This document shows positions 23,002 to 34,553 of a DNA stretch of 64,000 bases, piece by piece. The notes below the pieces were generated by a model. That model searched no databases and had not been told where the DNA came from. It was given only the letters and a program-made list of their open reading frames with translations. Each line of letters opens with the position of its first letter. Positions within the stretch are counted from its first letter, which is position 1. The translations under genes and the position numbers were made by a program. This DNA is from Rhexocercosporidium sp. MPI-PUGE-AT-0058. Taxonomy: Eukaryota; Ascomycota; Leotiomycetes; Helotiales. The stretch covers positions 992,001 through 1,056,000 of the forward strand of contig JAGTJL010000021.1 of assembly GCA_020746875.1 (NCBI GenBank), in the 5' to 3' direction.

Positions 23002-23196
23002 TCAGCATGCCTCAACAGCCTCATCAGTCTTTTCTTCTTCTCCAACTCTCGTTTTCCTCCCCCAAACCTGCACATGACTCCTAATAAAGCAATAAACCAG
23101 CATTCCAGTCAACTCACCAGAAGAAAAAAAAGTCAAAACGAAGCTTAGCGCTGCAGCAACAAAGAAAAACAGCCAAATATTGCTCATCACAGCCAT
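23002..23196 (-). CDS. Small single-TM protein (tentative)
   Basis: A 64-aa frame starts MAVMSNIWLFFFVAAALSFV, with a long N-terminal hydrophobic stretch and a second weaker one (MLVYCFIRS), then a polar tail (GRKTRVGEEEKTDEAVEAC). It could be a genuine small membrane protein, but it lies directly downstream of an MFS relic and could be part of that decaying locus. I do not recognise it. Confidence 0.35.
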   Translation of the reverse strand: MAVMSNIWLFFFVAAALSFVLTFFSSGELTGMLVYCFIRSHVQVWGRKTRVGEEEKTDEAVEAC

Positions 23197-23402
23197 AATT
23201 TACGGGGTAATATCCTCTTGATCCACAAATGATAGAGTCTTATATGCGGCGCTACTGGTACCCAGTTGTCAAATCGAGGACTTCTTCTTTTGATGAAGCG
23301 GGTAACAGCAAGGGGAGCTTTTGCATCGCGATATTCTGGTACATTGCGCCTAAGGTGGAGAGAAAGGTGACTAACCCTATTGTTTGTGTAGATGATGGTT
23401 TT

Positions 23403-23770
23403 AATTTAGTGGCTATTCAGGGTGGTTTGCTCTTTACCTATGGTCATCGCGATCACTGCCTTGGAAATCTCCGATGGGGGGACGAGAGACTAGTTGATGG
23501 CGAAACCGCAGACGACATATGCAGGCGTCCAGCACCTATGAAGATAGTGTATCCGTATATGTTTCCGTTGTGTGTGGCATGGGCTATCGTATCTGTGAGC
23601 ACTCTGCGGTGAGTTTTGAGCTCATCGAGGACAAAATGTTTGAAGTAACTATTGGAGGACATCATGCTGGGATACCGATACATTAGAGCACACCTTATGA
23701 GAACAAGAGCACTACCAATGATGTACCAAGCGATACCAAGGTAAACCAAGGCCAGGTAAACTTGGATGTA
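23403..23770 (-). pseudogene. C-terminal relic of an MFS multidrug-type transporter
   Basis: On the minus strand the segments VYLGIAWYIIGSALVLI, CALMY, then IYGYTIFIGAG and, in another frame, TPAYVVCGFAI, a stop, then SLVPPSEISKAV and AMTIGKEQTT follow the order of the C-terminal half of fungal drug-efflux MFS proteins (IYGYT-IGIGTG ... PPSEI-AVG-MTIGQ). A frameshift and an in-frame TAG break the frame, an insertion-like stretch separates ALMY from the IYGYT segment, and no intact N-terminal half is visible. Upstream minus-strand frames to about 24077 may be further remains but could not be aligned. Composition is normal, so decay is by frameshift rather than heavy RIP. Confidence 0.6.
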
Positions 23771-24229
23771 GTTGTTTTACCTGAGAATTTCATGTTAGAA
23801 AACAGTTCAGGAAAGGTGCAAACAAATCAAAATTGGGAGCGCCAACTTGTCGCGGGATAGAGACAAGTAACCAGTCGATGCCTAACTGGTTTCCTTCTTG
23901 TAAAAAGGGTCCAAACCGAATTAGCATATCGAGAACATTGACTTGGCTAGATTCGAGTTTTGAACAACCAGAGATCTCGCCTTTGTGTTGACCACGTCTT
24001 TGATGGCAAATCCTACGCCATGCAATGGCCATCCCTAAACTTTGGGAGCTTTGTCCAGCTGTAGATCTAAACCGCAATCAGCGAGTATGCAGATAAGCAC
24101 GACAGAGAGAAGGTAACAAAAATTCCAACGTAGATTTATACTTTCACAAGGCGATCTTGTTCATCGATACGATGCAAGATAGACTGTGTCTCATCTCCTG
24201 CCATGATCATATTCTGTGTTAGTAGAGTC

Positions 24230-24271
24230 AGTGCCTGAGTGGCAGTGCCTGAGTGGCAGTGCCTGAGTGGC
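24230..24271. repeat. 14-bp perfect tandem repeat, three copies
   Basis: The unit AGTGCCTGAGTGGC is repeated three times head to tail without mismatch. Confidence 0.9.
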
Positions 24272-24803
24272 AGTCAAGAGATTCGACTTCGTTGATTCTG
24301 TGATTGAGATTACGGAATTGATAAACATGAAACCAACCTTCAGATGGGGGTGAGTCGGACAGCGGACTTCAGATATCGGACAGAGTCTGCGTGATTTGAG
24401 GGGCGAAGAGAAGTAACAGAGCTTGCCCTGTCTATTGACTAGTTACTGTGGGGTAAACTAGTGATTCTTCGTTACGAGGTACCTCGATGGAAATATTAGG
24501 AGTGTGGTAAGTCTTTCATGCTAGTCTGAATAAGGAATACAATCATGTGAAACTTTAGATGCTGTTATATTCCTACCAACCACGAGGCTTACTAGGTTTT
24601 TTTTGTCCCGCTCAGTGACACTGTCGTAGGCTTGGATGAAACTGACAAAATTCCACTATAGACTCAGCAGAAGAAAGAATACCAGAAAATAAGATAAAGA
24701 AGGCAGAAGTTAAGTCGATTGCGTAACTCAAGATACTTTTTCTCTCTCTTCTGAATATGGCTGAAAACATTATGCTAGTACAGTAGAATGCTTCAACAAA
24801 CTT

Positions 24804-24820
24804 GGGGGGGGGGGGGGGGG
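24804..24820. repeat. G17 homopolymer
   Basis: Seventeen consecutive G residues precede ATGAAATGG. The length may be unreliable in the assembly; on the RNA or single strand it could form a G-quadruplex. Confidence 0.85.
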
Positions 24821-25435
24821 ATGAAATGGTCAGACTGGTCAAGGGGATACGATTTTGAAGTAAGCTCAACGACTACATGGCAAGCTGCGTAGACCTTGGT
24901 CTTGGTGTTGCTTGATATGGTACAATTCCACGGTCACGAGCTCATGAGAACTCACCTCGGTGTTTACAATCCGGGGCGCTTAAGCAAGTTGACCCGCGTC
25001 CATATCAGCACAACACCTCCCCAAGACAATTGTTATAAGCGCGGGGCAAGTCAGAGATATAAGCTTCAAGTACGCAGCATATAGTGTCAACAAAGCCGAG
25101 AAACAAGCCACTCAAGCTCGACAACCCAATATTCCACAACCAACGTGACTGCCGTCAAGCATATAACCAGCAGTGAAAACTCACAAAGCACCATGTCACA
25201 TCAACCCATGTAGAATCAAAGATCGCACAAATCACAATTGAAGCGAGTAGGCAGCTCGTCACTTCCAAATCCATTATACAATCCTCTTAGTATACAAGAT
25301 CCCATTGCCCCATCAAGACCGCGCTCTATCGTTTCAATCCTCGCTTGCTCGCTCGCTAGTTGGTAGATGAGCGCCGATACCCATAAGAACGCCGTCCATG
25401 CCATCCACCCATCCCCATGCTCTATCCGCCATGCC

Positions 25436-28400
25436 TCACTTGGATATTGCCGCAATCCATTTTTCTTGGTCTTTTCTGGAGGGTTGTCAGTATCACGCCC
25501 GTAATGACCAGGACGGGGAGATGCATGCTCTGAGGAGAGGGACGGATGAACGTACTTATCAAAATGCAGCAACTGCCCCAGGACAGTTTTAACTAAGTCC
25601 GCCTGCCGCTTCTTATCCTTCTGCTCCAAAAACTGCAGCAGGATAGTCTTCAGATACACATAATCCATTTTTCCAGCTTGCGCAGATCCATTGACCGGCG
25701 TGTTCGAGCGTCCGCTGTCAGTGGAACTCCTCGAACTAGCCTCGTTCATCTTCATCGACTTAGCTTGAAGCACTCTGAATTCCTTCTGCAACTTCTCATA
25801 TCTTTGATTCGCTTCATCGAGGATTCGGCGGAGATCAGTACGTTGCTTCTCTGCATCGCGAGCTTGCTTCTCGCTGCCATCGAGGGCTTCGCGGAGCTCG
25901 GTCATGGCGGAACGGATTTCTCCTGCGTCTTTGGTGGCATTCTCGGCGACGGCTTCGAGTTCGTCGCGTTTGCGCTTCCATTCCTTTTCCGCGTGTTCTA
26001 ACTCTCCCTTTTCATCGTTGGCTCGCTTCAGTTCACGCTCGAAATCTCGGATCCGTCCTTTCAGTTCGTCGACTTCTCGTGCTCTGCGTCTGCCGTTTGT
26101 GCTGGCTTCGTCTTCTGCGCGATCACGCTCCTCAATGGCGGCCTCCATACGCTCTCGCATATCCCGAACCTTAGCATCTGCTCGGTCGTCAACATCAGCG
26201 AGAAGACGTCGCATAGTCTCTCCTTCTCTGGTACGCTCGCTCAGAAGACGTTGAACCTCTGCCAACTCCTCTTCGAGCGATTCGATCTGCTCTTTGGCTT
26301 CTTTGAGCTGCATAGCCATCTCACCGGCTTGATCACGCATGCTACCCAAAAGACCTTGTGCGTTGTTGTATTGAGATCCACGGAGCTCAACTTCTTCCCG
26401 GAGACCCTTGGATTCACTCGTGAGTTTCGAGACTTGCTCCTCCAAGTCACGGACTCTAGTCCTTAACTTTCCAGCCTCTTCTTGGACCTTGGCAAGTTCA
26501 GTGGACGCCTTCTCGCCGGAAGCTGCAAGTTGGATCTTTTCTGCTTCAGCCCTTCTCATGTCACGCTGGGCAACACGATTCTGGTCCTCGGCACGCAGCC
26601 GAGCATTTGTCTCTTGTGTGACTTTCTCGTTCAAGGTCCGGATTTCGTTTTGGCTGTCTGTAGCCTGCTTTTTGAAACTATTGATGTCGGATTTAAGATC
26701 CCTTTCCCTAGCTTCCAGACGCCTCAGATCCGATGTCTTGGAGGCCAACTCGTCCTTAGTGGCCTTCAGAGTTGCATTCTCGGTGCGGAGAGACTTGAGC
26801 TCAGGTTGAGCCTTTTGCAACACATCGCGGAGATCTGTCAAATCTCGATATCTCGATGTGGCCAATTGCTGGGCAGCCCCAAGGTCTGTCTGAAGCGTTG
26901 CAGACTTAGATTTCAAATCTTCATACTCCGCCGTCAAGGTTTTCAAATCTGCTTCCGCCTTTTCTGAATCCTTAGAATGACTCTTGTAGGTCTCGATTTC
27001 TTGCTCCAAGTTGGCAATCTTGTCTTCGAGATCTTTCTTCTCTTTTCGAAGCGTCTTGATCAACTCCTTAGCCTCCACATGCTCTTGACCGATGTTGAGG
27101 AAATTATCTTGCATGTTTTCGAGCTCCTCACGTAGTTCTTCTTCGGTCTTTCTCTTACTCTGTAGCTTTGCGATTTGTGAGTCTCGATCTCCTACCTCTG
27201 CCTTCAATCTTTCCACCTCAGCCTGCAGATCCGAGGCGATGGGAGTCGATGGTACTGAGTCCGGTGCCTTCTCAGTTGCATCCTCCTTGGAAGTCGAAGC
27301 TACAGCATTAGCACCCTTCTTCTTTTTCTTGTTCTTTTTCTTGGCTGCTCCTGTGACTGCTGTTCCCGGAACAGTAGCTTCAGCAGTAGATGTTGGCGCG
27401 GCCTTGACTAATTCTTCTACCTCATGACTTGCATTTTCCTCAACTTGCTTGTTCAAAGCTTTGATTTCTGCAGTAAGCTGCTCAATCCGTCTGACATCGA
27501 TTGCTTTGGAGGCTTCGAGTTCCTTGATTTGCGCATCTACCTTCTCACGAAGAGATTCTGCTTCCTTGCGTGCTTCGGTCTCAATTTTCAGATCCTCTAG
27601 GGAGGCCTCCTTCTGATTGGCGAGGTCGGTCTCTAGAGTTGTGACCTTCTCATTCGCGGCGTTTTTCTGCTTGGCAAAATCGGCCTCGAGAGATGCAAGT
27701 TGGGTCTCTGTCTTCTGCAACTTTTCCTTCAAACCCCGAATTTCTTCCGTTTGAGTCTCAATCGTCTCCTTACGACTTTCGCCTTCGGTAACAGCTTCGT
27801 TTGATGCATTGAGTTCCCTTGTCGCTTTCTCAAGTTCACTCACTAAGCCTGAACTTGACTCCTGAGCCGTAGCCAGATCCTTCTCTAGAGAAGATACCTT
27901 GGATTTGAGTTGTTCAACCTCTGCAGTCTTCTCCTTCACCTCTGTTTGTAGCTTTGGTACCTCATCATCGTATGAAAAGAACTCCTCGCTAACATCCTTG
28001 TCGTCGGTGATTTTAGGCTTTTGCTTCGGAGAGAATATTCGCATGACAGATGAAGCTGGTGATTTGACCGAAGCAGTAGGTGTGTCAATGCTTGCAGTGT
28101 CTGCCTTCTCGGTTGAGGCATCAGCACTTGCGCCAGGGACACTTTTGAGAATTACAAGTTCTTCTTTGGCCACCGATGCCTCCTTTTCAGATTGCTCGAA
28201 CTTCTTCTTGTACTCGTCTCGATCGGCGGACACACGCTTGAACTCGTCCATAACCATATCCCCTTTCAAATTGAGTTGATTCAAGTATTCCACCAGCGCA
28301 TCTGGGTCGGAAATTGTCGCAAGTGGGGTATGTTCCTTCAAAGCCTTTTCGAATGGTTCTATCGACACTGCTCGAGCATGCGCTATACGGTAGGACCTCA

Positions 28401-28964
28401 ATAGATCTTGGTAAATGGTCAGCGAAGTATTGCCCACCCCGGTCTTCAGAACTTGCCTGAATATCTTGACTCCATTTTCTCAAGCTTCCGTAGCTTGGTC
28501 CGCACATCTGCAGGTAGCTCCACAGGTGCTGGGACTGCTGGCGCATCAGCAGAGGACTCCCCCCCTTTCTCTCCCCCTTCTCCTGCAACGCTTGTAGGGG
28601 GCGTCATGTTGTCCGCGGGTTGAGGTCCCTTTTCGTCCACAACTACAGGTGTCCCAACTCTCGATGGTCCCTCGGACTCGTCTTCTATCACAAAGGCGTT
28701 CTCGAATTCGGAAGGGTCTGGTCCTCGCGCAGTTGAACCTTCATTGTCTTTCGGCCGTTGTCGTCTGGGCTTCGAGGCGGGAGATTCGGTTCTTGAACTC
28801 GACCGTCTAGCTGTTGAAGCGGATCTTGATACAGGAGGAGCTGCTTTGGCACGAGCTTGTTCTTCAGCAATGCGGGAATCTATGGCCCCTTTGAGTCGCT
28901 ATTGTGAGGTCAGATTTTGGATCCCAAGGCTGTCAGAGTTGAGGAGAATGCTTACTTGGAACAT
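25436..28964 (-). CDS. IMH1: GRIP-domain golgin (Imh1/golgin-245 type)
   Basis: Four exons on the minus strand: 28964-28956 (only MFQ), 28898-28457, 28406-25556 and 25475-25436, in phase, giving 1113 aa. The N-terminus MFQRLKGAIDSRIAEEQAR is an amphipathic golgin-like start, followed by Ser/Pro-rich low complexity, then about 850 residues of coiled coil (Glu/Lys/Leu heptads) with a short Lys-rich KKKNKKKKK patch. The GRIP domain closes the protein: MDYVYLKTILLQFLEQKDKK, VKTVLGQLLHFDK, then across an 80-bp intron KDQEKWIAAISK. GRIP domains bind Arl1-GTP on the trans-Golgi, where such golgins tether vesicles. The 50-bp intron at 28407-28456 uses a GC donor (GCAAGT..AAG). The gene is divergent from the lunapark gene over 319 bp. 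Confidence 0.88.
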
Positions 28965-29283
28965 GTTTCATCCGCTGTATTAACTGTGTAATTGTAGAAG
29001 GGCTTTACTAGTACAGTACAAATCAACAAGAGCATGGCATAGCTGCGACAAGTGAGAATGGGATAAGTGATTTATTATAAAATTCGAATTGACATATCTG
29101 GCACTCAAAGCACTGACAGTGAGTCGCGACTATTGGGACGGGGCGGCCCAAGGCTGGGGGCTTGGCGAGTTTGGCTGGTCCGTGTGCCAGCAAGCTCCAT
29201 CAAAGCCACCTTCACTCGTCACTCTGCCAAAGCTTCAACCCTCTTGGATAATCGCAACATGACCACACGACAATAGCTTCAAA
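28965..29283. promoter_or_regulatory. Bidirectional promoter region, golgin / lunapark
   Basis: 319 bp lie between the divergent start codons of the GRIP golgin and the lunapark-like gene. No clear TATA is seen. Shared regulation is an inference from the layout only. Confidence 0.5.
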
Positions 29284-30536
29284 ATGGTATCTCTGTGGCC
29301 ATGGAAGGTGAAGAATACTGCCCTATGGCAATTAAGCTACGCTAACATTTCCAGGGCGAAGAAAACTCTCCTGCCAGCTTTGAGAAGTCTCTCATCAGCC
29401 TTGCGAGCAAAATCACCAAGTCTCAAGGACAGCTGGACTCTCTCAGACAGCACCAACGACGCTTCAAGGCATTATGGACGCTCTACACCAGCTTCGCATA
29501 CCTTCTATGCTTTGTTGTCTTGTTCCTCGTCGTGGGTTGGAAGAATTGGGGCGTGGTGGAATACTCAGCCCTCTCTGGGGCTCCCGTGCTGTAGGGAGAA
29601 CATTCTAGCCGTACTACTGAATAGAACCATGGGGCTAACTCTTGCAGCATTTATCTCGTCCGTAGCGGAATTACTGCCTACTACACATATCGCATCGATA
29701 CCGTCACGCAGCGGCTAGAGGACCAGCAAGCCGAAAGGACAAAAACGATTGAGAAGCTCAAGGCAGCTACGAAATACAACTCTACACAAGAGCTTCTAGA
29801 AAAATATGGTGGAGCTACACCCAAACCGAAGAAGCCAGCTGCGCCAAAAGTTCAAAAGGTCCAGAAACAGCCAGGAAGGACTTCTATGGGTCCACCAGCT
29901 ACAGCGAATATCCAACGACCAGACCAGATCCCTAGCCAGCCATCCACTCCGCAACCAGTACCCCAGAGAAGCCCACCACAACATCTATTTCCTTCTCCAT
30001 ATTCGACCCCTCAGCCACAACCACCGCAAATGAGGCCCGTACCAGCTGAGCCAGCCGCACAGGCTGAGTTCGCCCCAAATGCGTACTCCGCTCCCCCGCA
30101 ATACGCGCAATCTGCAGAGTCGGTTGCTGGAGGAAATTGGTATGACAGAGTGTTGGATCTATTGCTAGGAGAAGATGAGACATCGCCGAAGAACCGAGTG
30201 GCACTGATATGCCAGAACTGTCGACTCGTGAATGGTCAAGCTCCACCTGGAACGAAGGTACTGTCCGATCTAGGGAGGTGGCGATGTTTTGGGTGTGGGG
30301 CCATGAATGGCGAGGAAGATGAAGCCGCCAAAGTGGTGCAGGAAATGAAAGAGAGAATCGAGATTGATGAGCCCGCAAGCTTAACGTCTAGGGAAGAGAA
30401 CAAGGGCGCGGAGGATTCGGGATCTGGCGAGATCATCGACGCCGAGGAAGACGATGATGCAGAAAATGATGGTTCGGCGGAGGATGCGGTTGAGGTGAAG
30501 CCCAGAAGAGGTCGATCCAGCAAGAAGAAAGCTTAA
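29284..30536 (+). CDS. LNP1: Lunapark-family ER-junction protein
   Basis: Three exons, 29284-29307, 29355-29590 and 29648-30536 (donors GTGAAG and GTAGGG; acceptors CAG), give 382 aa. It begins MVSLWPWKGEENSPASFEK, the conserved lunapark N-terminus, then a short helix, two TM segments (about 49-69 and 78-98) separated by a short loop, a coiled coil (VTQRLEDQQAERTKTIEKL), a Pro/Gln-rich spacer, and the zinc ribbon at about 274-303 (CQNC ... CFGC, with NWYDRVLDLLLGEDE just before). The tail is acidic then basic. Lunapark proteins stabilise three-way junctions of tubular ER, opposing Sey1/atlastin. Its 3' end is 82 bp from the convergent downstream gene. Confidence 0.9.
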
Positions 30537-30618
30537 TGCCCTAGTAAACGAAATCTCATATGTAGTACAATAGTCCTTTCCTGACTTCAAAAGCTTCGAT
30601 GCTTTGCAACTTTCCGGC

Positions 30619-31905
30619 TTAGCTCGCGCGGTTTCGAGTAGCGAACGAGGGATTGTAGGTAGGCCTGGGTCGCATTCGTGGTACATTGCCATTATCCTCC
30701 TTTTGGTCTGTCTTTGATTTTGGATCATTCGTAGCGTTTGCAACGTCCTTCTGCTTGTCGTTTGCGTTGCTCTGAACATCATTCTTCGCACGCGCCTTTC
30801 CAGCAATGCCCTCCCTTTCAGCAATGTTGTCCTTCCAAGCACCATCCTTCACACTCCAACTCTGTTTCCCTCCACCTCCCCATCGAGTGATCGGCTCCAT
30901 CCGCTCCCTCCGTCGTATCATACTCCACTTATCCCACTCGTCCTCCTCATCAGTATACTGTCCCCGTTGATAATCCTCCACCAACACGCCAAGCAAACTT
31001 GGTGCAAAGCCAACCAAATTTCTTAACTTCTGCATCTCAACTACATCGTCATAACCTCCCGAAACTCTCGCGCGTCCAACGATATCTTTCTCTTCCTTTG
31101 CCTTCCACTCTTTTGCTATGTCCTCGCGTCTCCGCTTCTTGTGAGAACCTAGTAATACTGCACTGTCCTCCAAAATCCCCCTTACCTTCTCCTTGCCCTT
31201 GTCCTTATCTTTGCCGCCTTGATCACTTCCCTCCTCATCATAAACAGTCCAAACATTGAACATCTCGCTCTCCAACGCCTCCTTAATTTCTTTCCTCGCG
31301 CACCTACTCTCCAAGGGAGTGAGGTATGGTTTCGCCTTCTGCTCAATAAACTCACTGCCAGTCAAGACAAACGATTCCGCAACCCCATTCGATGTCTCAC
31401 TCCTTAAACCTTCACTTCTACTTCCACTTCGATTTCGGCTCTGTCTTTGGCTCTGATGGCAGCTTTGGTTGTGATGCTGAGAAGGCATAAGGAGTTGTGA
31501 TTGGCCCATAGCTATCATCTTCTTGACTTTTCTGATTCTGGGGCGCTCCTTTTCGTAGAGTCTCTTCTCTTCAGCAGAGGTAAGGTCACGGATGAGACCG
31601 CCGTGCTTGAGGAAGGGGACGCTTACGCGTTCCATGCTGAGGTTGCCGTTGGCCGGATCGGATGGTTTTGGGGGTGTGGATGGTGTAGATCGTAAGTAGG
31701 ATATGGATGAGGTAGAAGAGTTGAAAGAAGATGAATTAGCTTTTGCTTGCTGTGGTATGTTGTTGTCGTCTTTACTTTCGTGTTCGCGGTGGTTGTTGGG
31801 ATGAAGTAGGTGTATAGTGTTGACTTCGTCTGATAGCCAGGTAAATACAAGATTAGAAGCGATGGCGTTATCGGCATATGCAGAGGTGAAAGAAGAGAGA
31901 AGCAT
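30619..31905 (-). CDS. Conserved-looking hypothetical protein, 428 aa
   Basis: A single open frame ends PRMRPRPTYNPSFATRNRAS. It is rich in charged and Ser residues. Notable blocks are MERVSVPFLKHGGLIRDLTS, then EEKRLYEKERPRIRKVKKMI; a middle EALESEMFNVWTVYDEE; and DEWDKWSMIRRRERMEPITR followed by WGGGGKQSWSVKDG. These well-formed blocks argue for a real gene, but I know no domain for them. The N-terminal 90 residues are Ser/His/Asn-rich, and the Met at 31635 (MERVSV) is an equally plausible start. There are no TM segments or signal peptide, so an intracellular, perhaps nuclear protein is likely from the basic clusters only. Confidence 0.65.
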   Translation of the reverse strand: MLLSSFTSAYADNAIASNLVFTWLSDEVNTIHLLHPNNHREHESKDDNNIPQQAKANSSSFNSSTSSISYLRSTPSTPPKPSDPANGNLSMERVSVPFLKHGGLIRDLTSAEEKRLYEKERPRIRKVKKMIAMGQSQLLMPSQHHNQSCHQSQRQSRNRSGSRSEGLRSETSNGVAESFVLTGSEFIEQKAKPYLTPLESRCARKEIKEALESEMFNVWTVYDEEGSDQGGKDKDKGKEKVRGILEDSAVLLGSHKKRRREDIAKEWKAKEEKDIVGRARVSGGYDDVVEMQKLRNLVGFAPSLLGVLVEDYQRGQYTDEEDEWDKWSMIRRRERMEPITRWGGGGKQSWSVKDGAWKDNIAEREGIAGKARAKNDVQSNANDKQKDVANATNDPKSKTDQKEDNGNVPRMRPRPTYNPSFATRNRAS

Positions 31906-33870
31906 TCGAGGTACGATGTCTTGTGTTGGAAAAAAGAAGTTGGATTTATTTGCTGAAGAAAGGCAAAAGAAACTGCGTCTTTGTGAGTTGATTCTGGATG
32001 AATGCTCCGGTCCGTAGACCGAATTCAGGTGAGAGAAAGTTCGAACTGGGATGCAAAATGATCAAATGGGTAAGATGCCCCCTGGAGATAGCCAGTCACA
32101 AAGTGAGTTGTCTTGTTGTCTTGCAATGTCTAGTTCTGAGTTCGGAGATTGATGACGTGCTGTTGTTGGTATCAGTAGACGGAGCTGATATCATGGAGCG
32201 ACGAGGAAAGAACATAAGCCAGGCAGATTGTTGTTATGTTGTGGATGTATTGGCTTTGTGAGTAAATCGAAAATCTGTCAGACACATCGCGGTACCATTC
32301 GTGCATTTGTTTATGGTGATTACGAACTGGCTGTGTCTATGACCCGACTCACAGCCTTGTTGACTGTGCTCGCCTTGTCATTTTGCATTGATTTATTAAA
32401 AGTTGAAACATTAGCGATCGAGATAGGTGAGGCCACCTCAGATTAGCAAAGCTACTGTTCACTTCATTGTTTGTTGACTTTTGTAAGCTCAATGTCTACT
32501 TTCAGCCTCTTTTTGTGTTTTGAAAATGATCTGTTTGGTTTACACATCAAAGACTGGTGACCATTGAGCCAATTTTAATGTAACAGCGTTATTCTTAATA
32601 TCCGAAATAAACAACAATCACCAGTCCACATAACGCAGACTTTAGTCATTTTACTTCTTCTTTATTTCAAATGAAGATCATCGCAGATTCCCTTGAAATA
32701 AATACCGGCATACCGCGCTTAATGATTCATACCCTATGCAGGAGCTAGAAACGCTTGCTTAGCAAAGTTAGTTCCGTCATACACGTTTGACCTTCTGACA
32801 TTAGTATCAGAGCCTCGCAAGCTACGTTAATAAGCTTTCTATAATCTTATACTTAAAAAGCAGCTAAATTTTAAGAAAAAGAAGGGTTGACACTACAGTT
32901 GTAAACAGTCTCGTACAGATAGCGAGCTTAAATCGTCATGATGTTCACAAGGATATTTTCTTAGTAGCTCTTAGACTTGTTTGAGGGCGTGAATTGATTT
33001 AGCAAGCCAACTTCATGAATCCGTAAGGAGACTTGCTTCGGGTTTGTGACAAAACAACAACAACACGTGCAATTCCACTCAAGTATCTCATTAGTGCATG
33101 GATTCCATGGTTCTTGCATATTGAAAGCTTCGTTGGAAATGAATTGAGACAGCTAGCAAGAAATCTGGGATGCTTATCTTTAGTAAACGCCAGTAGTTTC
33201 CGGTATTCTTTGGGAAAGGACGGATTCGAGTAAGCGGAATGTGCTTTTCGGCTCTCTCATCTGCATGAAGAAGTTCATACTGCATTTTCATTCATACAGT
33301 ATTAAGATAGAATTCTGCCGAGTCTTGTCTTTAAAGACTTCAATTACACACAGCATTTTAACGAACGCGGTCGACGCGATTGTCGCCTTTCTCATGTTTC
33401 CTGAGACGAAGAGCTTAGGCGACATTGCCGTGACTTCAATGAAGAATCTCTCGTAGCCATTATAGACTTCACTTAGAACGAAAAAATAGCGCAGGATATT
33501 GAAGATGAACGAAATGAACGAGCGGAGAGGACACGAGGAGAGCAAGAGAAGCGAAGTAAACAAAATTAGGCGAGAAAGTTTAAAGCGAGAGCTTAGCCTT
33601 AGGATACTCAAACAATTGGATTGGGAAACCCCATTTTCCTATATGGGAGATCTTGAGCTTTCCCGAAGTTCTCCAAGATCAATCTTCCGTAGAAATGGAG
33701 AAAACAAATAAAACTCGAAAGAAGTTCCCAAAGTAGTAAGCTGAAAGGGGATTCTCGCTAAAGGCCGATGACATCACCAGCCCGCGGTCTTCATTCAAAC
33801 GCAAACTCTAAGAACCTTCAACCGCCACTCTCCTCTGCCAAAGCTTCACCCAGCAATACAACACAACAGC
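31906..33870. other. Intergenic, no supported gene
   Basis: The 5' flank of the 428-aa gene, then AT-richer sequence (about 32440-33480) with only short frames on both strands. A purine-rich stretch lies at about 33500-33590. No repeat or gene is recognised. Confidence 0.45.
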
Positions 33871-34383
33871 ATGTCTCCCTCCAGAGGCTCCCCCGAAGAC
33901 CTCTCCTCAACATCCCAATCCTCCACCGAAGCGCGGGCCACAATCCGCTCTTCAAGCGCCCTCCACTCCGCCAAAGCAAACCTCCACTTCCTCTTCGCAC
34001 CTGACTCACCCACCTCCCCACGACCGGCCCATCTGCGCACACGCGCACTCCTGCGCTCCCTGCGCTACATTGGGATATTCATATTCTGGCGCGTAGTACG
34101 GTACGCGAAGTATGCGCTCGTAGGCTCGATTGTCGCTGCGGTTGGAGCGACGGCGTTTGGGGGTATGGTTAGTGGGGTCGGGTTCTTGCTTGCACCGCCA
34201 ACGTTATTGGGGAGTTTGGGGATTGGGACGGCTTGGGCGGTGGGTAAGTGGGGGTTTAGGAAGATGGGGGTTGGGGAGAGGGTTGTGGAGGGGGCGGAGA
34301 GGGAGGGGAGGGTTAGTAGGCAGGGGGTTAGGGAGGACGGGCAGTGGAGGGATGTTCAGGGTCCGAGGGCGACGCCTTGGTAG
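33871..34383 (+). CDS. Hypothetical membrane protein, 170 aa
   Basis: A single-exon frame starts MSPSRGSPEDLSSTSQSS, with a Ser/Thr-rich N-terminus and a short LHFLFAPDSPTSPRPAHLRT segment. Two adjacent hydrophobic stretches follow (YIGIFIFWRVVRYAKYAL and GSIVAAVGATAFGGMVSG), with FLLAPPTLLGSLGIGTAWAV after them and an Arg/Gly-rich cytosolic-type tail (GVGERVVEGAEREGR). The Ala/Gly-rich helices suggest an inner-membrane or organelle protein, possibly mitochondrial. I do not recognise the family. GC content and codon use are more regular than the flanks, supporting coding. Confidence 0.6.
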   Translation: MSPSRGSPEDLSSTSQSSTEARATIRSSSALHSAKANLHFLFAPDSPTSPRPAHLRTRALLRSLRYIGIFIFWRVVRYAKYALVGSIVAAVGATAFGGMVSGVGFLLAPPTLLGSLGIGTAWAVGKWGFRKMGVGERVVEGAEREGRVSRQGVREDGQWRDVQGPRATPW

Positions 34384-34553
34384 GATTCTAGATGGGTGTT
34401 ACTTTATATGTCTATCAGTTCATGGCTACACGAAGAATACGATGACCAACTGTTGAAGACTGCGGTTCCAAAAATACGGAAAATACTTTGGCCCTTGTCA
34501 ATTGGTACTGTGAGTCTGGCCATTCTATTTCTGCTTTGAATTCAGAAGCATGC

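Larger units (their letters stand above)
23771..25435. other. Intergenic, no supported gene
   Basis: Contains a 14-bp tandem triplicate (24230-24271) and a G17 homopolymer (24804-24820), listed separately. No gene is supported. Confidence 0.45.

Noticed and set aside
25678..28279. Several Ser/Phe-rich plus-strand frames opposite the golgin
   Set aside because: Antisense shadows of the Glu/Lys-rich coiled coil; the encoded composition is exactly what reversed Glu/Lys codons give.
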